64,000 nucleotides of DNA from JALZCH01 sp036387135 (GTDB taxonomy: Bacteria; Acidobacteriota; Blastocatellia; Pyrinomonadales; Pyrinomonadaceae): positions 65,087 to 129,086 of the forward strand of contig DASVUH010000078.1 of NCBI GenBank assembly GCA_036387135.1, written 5' to 3'. This document shows, piece after piece, positions 62,404-64,000 of this stretch. The translations under genes were made by a program, and so were the position numbers. Each line of letters starts with the position of its first letter. The stretch's first letter is position 1. The notes under the pieces are model-generated. The model had not been told where the DNA came from. It saw only the letters and a list, made by a program, of their open reading frames with translations, and did no database searches.

Positions 62404-63741
62404 ATGGCAGACAGAAAAAAGAAGACTGATTCCCAAGAAAATTCTGAAGACAGTAGGTCACTAGAAAATAAAACAGAAAACAGTAAATCACTAGAAGATA
62501 AAACAGAAGTCACCAAATCACCAAAAAATAAAAAAGAGGATACCCAGTCAATACATTTTCCTACATCTTTATTTACACAAGCGCTAAAACAATTTGGTCT
62601 TGATAATCCGGATGCCGGACCTATAACAGACTTTTTAAAATTGAAGAAGAATGAAAGAATCAGTGCCTCTAGAAAAGTAATCCAAAATTCGATTATCGAT
62701 GCAATCGAAGACCCAGACGCTCGGGTTGGGTTAGCTATTAAAGAAAGCGAAACACTACTTACAGGTTACTCAACGCTGGACGAGCAACATCGTAATGAAA
62801 TCGAGAAACTCATTAAACAGATAACGTCGTATCTAAGAGACACAACTAGAAAACGCCCACTTAATGCTTTGATGTTAGCATCTCCCGGTGCAGGTAAGTC
62901 GCATTTTATTACACAGGTAGCAAATGCAATGAAAAAAGAAAATGTACAGGCGGTTACTTTCAATATGGCGACAATGCAATCAGCCGATGATATGGCACAA
63001 CCTATTGACGAACTTCGTAACCTCAAGGTTAATGATAAATTCCCCTTACTATTCTTAGACGAATTCGATAGCGACCCTTCACGCTACCCCGCTCTTCTCC
63101 CTCTTTTATGGGATGGAGAACTGCAAATTGGTCATCGGGACCTGAAATTAGGTAAAGCTGTAATCGTTCTTGCAGGTAGTAATCCTGAACTTCCCAAAAC
63201 AATGGATCATTCTGCTCAAATGCGTTTGGACACGGATTTAGGAGGAACTACTACTCAAGGTAAATTAATTGATTTGTTGTCACGGATAAATGGGGGAGTT
63301 ATAAATATTCCAGAGCTTGAGCTTCGTACAGAGCATCGAGATCGTCGCGTGGATAAAGTATGTATAGCAGTTGCATTAATTAAATCACGCTTCGGAAATG
63401 ATATAAGTCAGATTCCCCGTTCATTACTACGCTTTATTGCGCACACGACATTTCGCTATGGGGTTAGAAGTATTGCACATTTAATTGATCTTATAGAAAT
63501 CAATGCCTTAAAGGACAACGCTTTGAAAGCCGAGTTGTTAGGTCTTCCTCTTACGAGTGAAGCGGAACTGCAGGAGAGTAGCTTAAAACTCCATTTACTC
63601 GATAAGGATAAAGGGTTCGGTATTGTAAATCGATGGAATGAATTTTCTAAAGATTCCATTGTTGTGAACCTAAAGCAGTCTAATTATTTTAGTTTATTTT
63701 CATCAATTTATGACCATGACATTGTGAGCATTACGGCATAA
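62404..63741 (+). CDS. AAA-type ATPase of unknown function in A+T-rich DNA
   Basis: A 445-residue protein. The first about 45 residues are a charged linker of three degenerate ten- to eleven-residue repeats (SRSLENKTEN, SKSLEDKTEV, TKSPKNKKED). The ATPase core has Walker A SPGAGKSH (G162 to S166), Walker B LLFLDEFDS (D219, E220), a sensor-like VIVLAGSNPE and a helical C-terminal lid (RSLLRFIAHTTFRYGVRSIAHLIDLIE). No membrane segment or nuclease domain is seen. The strong GGAGGA site at 62391 selects the ATG at 62404. Codons are A+T-rich, unlike the pectin genes, suggesting acquisition. Host-defence or mobile-element ATPases are possibilities, but I do not recognise the family. Confidence 0.8.
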   Translation: MADRKKKTDSQENSEDSRSLENKTENSKSLEDKTEVTKSPKNKKEDTQSIHFPTSLFTQALKQFGLDNPDAGPITDFLKLKKNERISASRKVIQNSIIDAIEDPDARVGLAIKESETLLTGYSTLDEQHRNEIEKLIKQITSYLRDTTRKRPLNALMLASPGAGKSHFITQVANAMKKENVQAVTFNMATMQSADDMAQPIDELRNLKVNDKFPLLFLDEFDSDPSRYPALLPLLWDGELQIGHRDLKLGKAVIVLAGSNPELPKTMDHSAQMRLDTDLGGTTTQGKLIDLLSRINGGVINIPELELRTEHRDRRVDKVCIAVALIKSRFGNDISQIPRSLLRFIAHTTFRYGVRSIAHLIDLIEINALKDNALKAELLGLPLTSEAELQESSLKLHLLDKDKGFGIVNRWNEFSKDSIVVNLKQSNYFSLFSSIYDHDIVSITA

Positions 63742-63849
63742 GGATTACCTAGAGTAGCGTCTGTCTGATTATAGGTTTCTAATTTATAACCCTAGAATCG
63801 CTCTTTCATGTCTATACAGTAACTAATTCATGATTCAATACAGGATCAA

Positions 63850-63978
63850 ATGGATAAAAAACTTGACTTAGATCGAAGTTTGTTTATTCGAAAAGCCATC
63901 CTTAGTCTTAAAGCTGAATAAGAAAAAGGTGATGACAAGCGGTTAATAAATGCCGCCAGTTTTTTGCTAAATATTTGA
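63850..63978 (+). pseudogene. Tiny gene interrupted by an in-frame stop
   Basis: From ATG 63850 (AGGA nearby) the frame reads MDKKLDLDRSLFIRKAILSL then KAE, a TAA at 63919-63921, and continues in the same frame EKGDDKRLINAASFLLNI to TGA at 63978. Both halves look like one small helical protein of about 42 residues with CAA changed to TAA. Alternatively a 23-residue peptide is made and the rest is chance. Confidence 0.35.
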
Positions 63979-64000
63979 AAATCACAAGAATTATCCCGAG

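Overview
The window most resembles a member of the Acidobacteriota, probably near Blastocatellia/Pyrinomonadales. This is inferred from style, not from a marker gene. The signs are two very large Oar-like TonB-dependent receptors with an N-terminal carboxypeptidase-regulatory domain, a beta-propeller (Reg_prop/Y_Y_Y) histidine kinase, many Tat- or Sec-exported enzymes, a Bacteroidetes-type PEP carboxylase and moderate base composition. I see no rRNA, tRNA, CRISPR array or complete insertion sequence.

Region 1 (1-13.3 kb, all on +) is a detoxification-type cluster of paralogous and single-copy enzymes. It holds three epoxide hydrolase genes (the first cut by the window edge and carrying a C-terminal cupin), a 5'-leader-plus-3'-tail scar of a fourth copy, a DUF6130-like secreted protein, a VOC-family protein, an atypical SDR, an NTF2/SnoaL-like protein, a Tat-exported redoxin with a rearranged cysteine motif, an aldehyde dehydrogenase, a zinc alcohol dehydrogenase, a Tat-exported alpha/beta hydrolase and a small membrane protein. 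Several genes share near-identical ribosome-binding-site/leader cassettes.

Region 2 (13.5-22.5 kb) is regulatory. A DoxX-like gene that appears to start at CTG is followed by two nearly identical sigma-54 activators without sensory domains. They flank a reverse-strand operon of an eight-PAS histidine kinase and two response regulators.

Region 3 (22.6-36.3 kb) has a lipoprotein, a beta-propeller sensor kinase and a NarL-type regulator in an overlapping operon, then an Oar-like receptor, a second DoxX-like protein, an FMN reductase, a serine beta-lactamase-like hydrolase and two thioredoxin-fold exported proteins.

Region 4 (36.3-62.1 kb) is a pectin/rhamnogalacturonan utilisation locus interrupted by central-metabolism genes (fbp, ppc). 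It encodes a 1907-residue pectinesterase/pectate lyase, a GH43 enzyme, an Oar-like receptor and a tight operon: CE8-PL10 fusion, GH28 polygalacturonase, Gfo/Idh/MocA oxidoreductase, CE12 acetylesterase, GH105 hydrolase and a secreted cupin. A GntR/FCD regulator follows. Two palindromes of the form ATTGGT-N3-ACCAAT lie upstream of the large lyase gene and of the receptor gene. They match the known UxuR/ExuR operator type, so the regulator probably controls both as a hexuronate-responsive repressor.

Region 5 (62.1-64 kb) begins with a long hairpin repeat and then changes to clearly A+T-rich sequence. It carries an unrecognised AAA-type ATPase and a tiny gene with an in-frame stop, which looks like the edge of an acquired segment.
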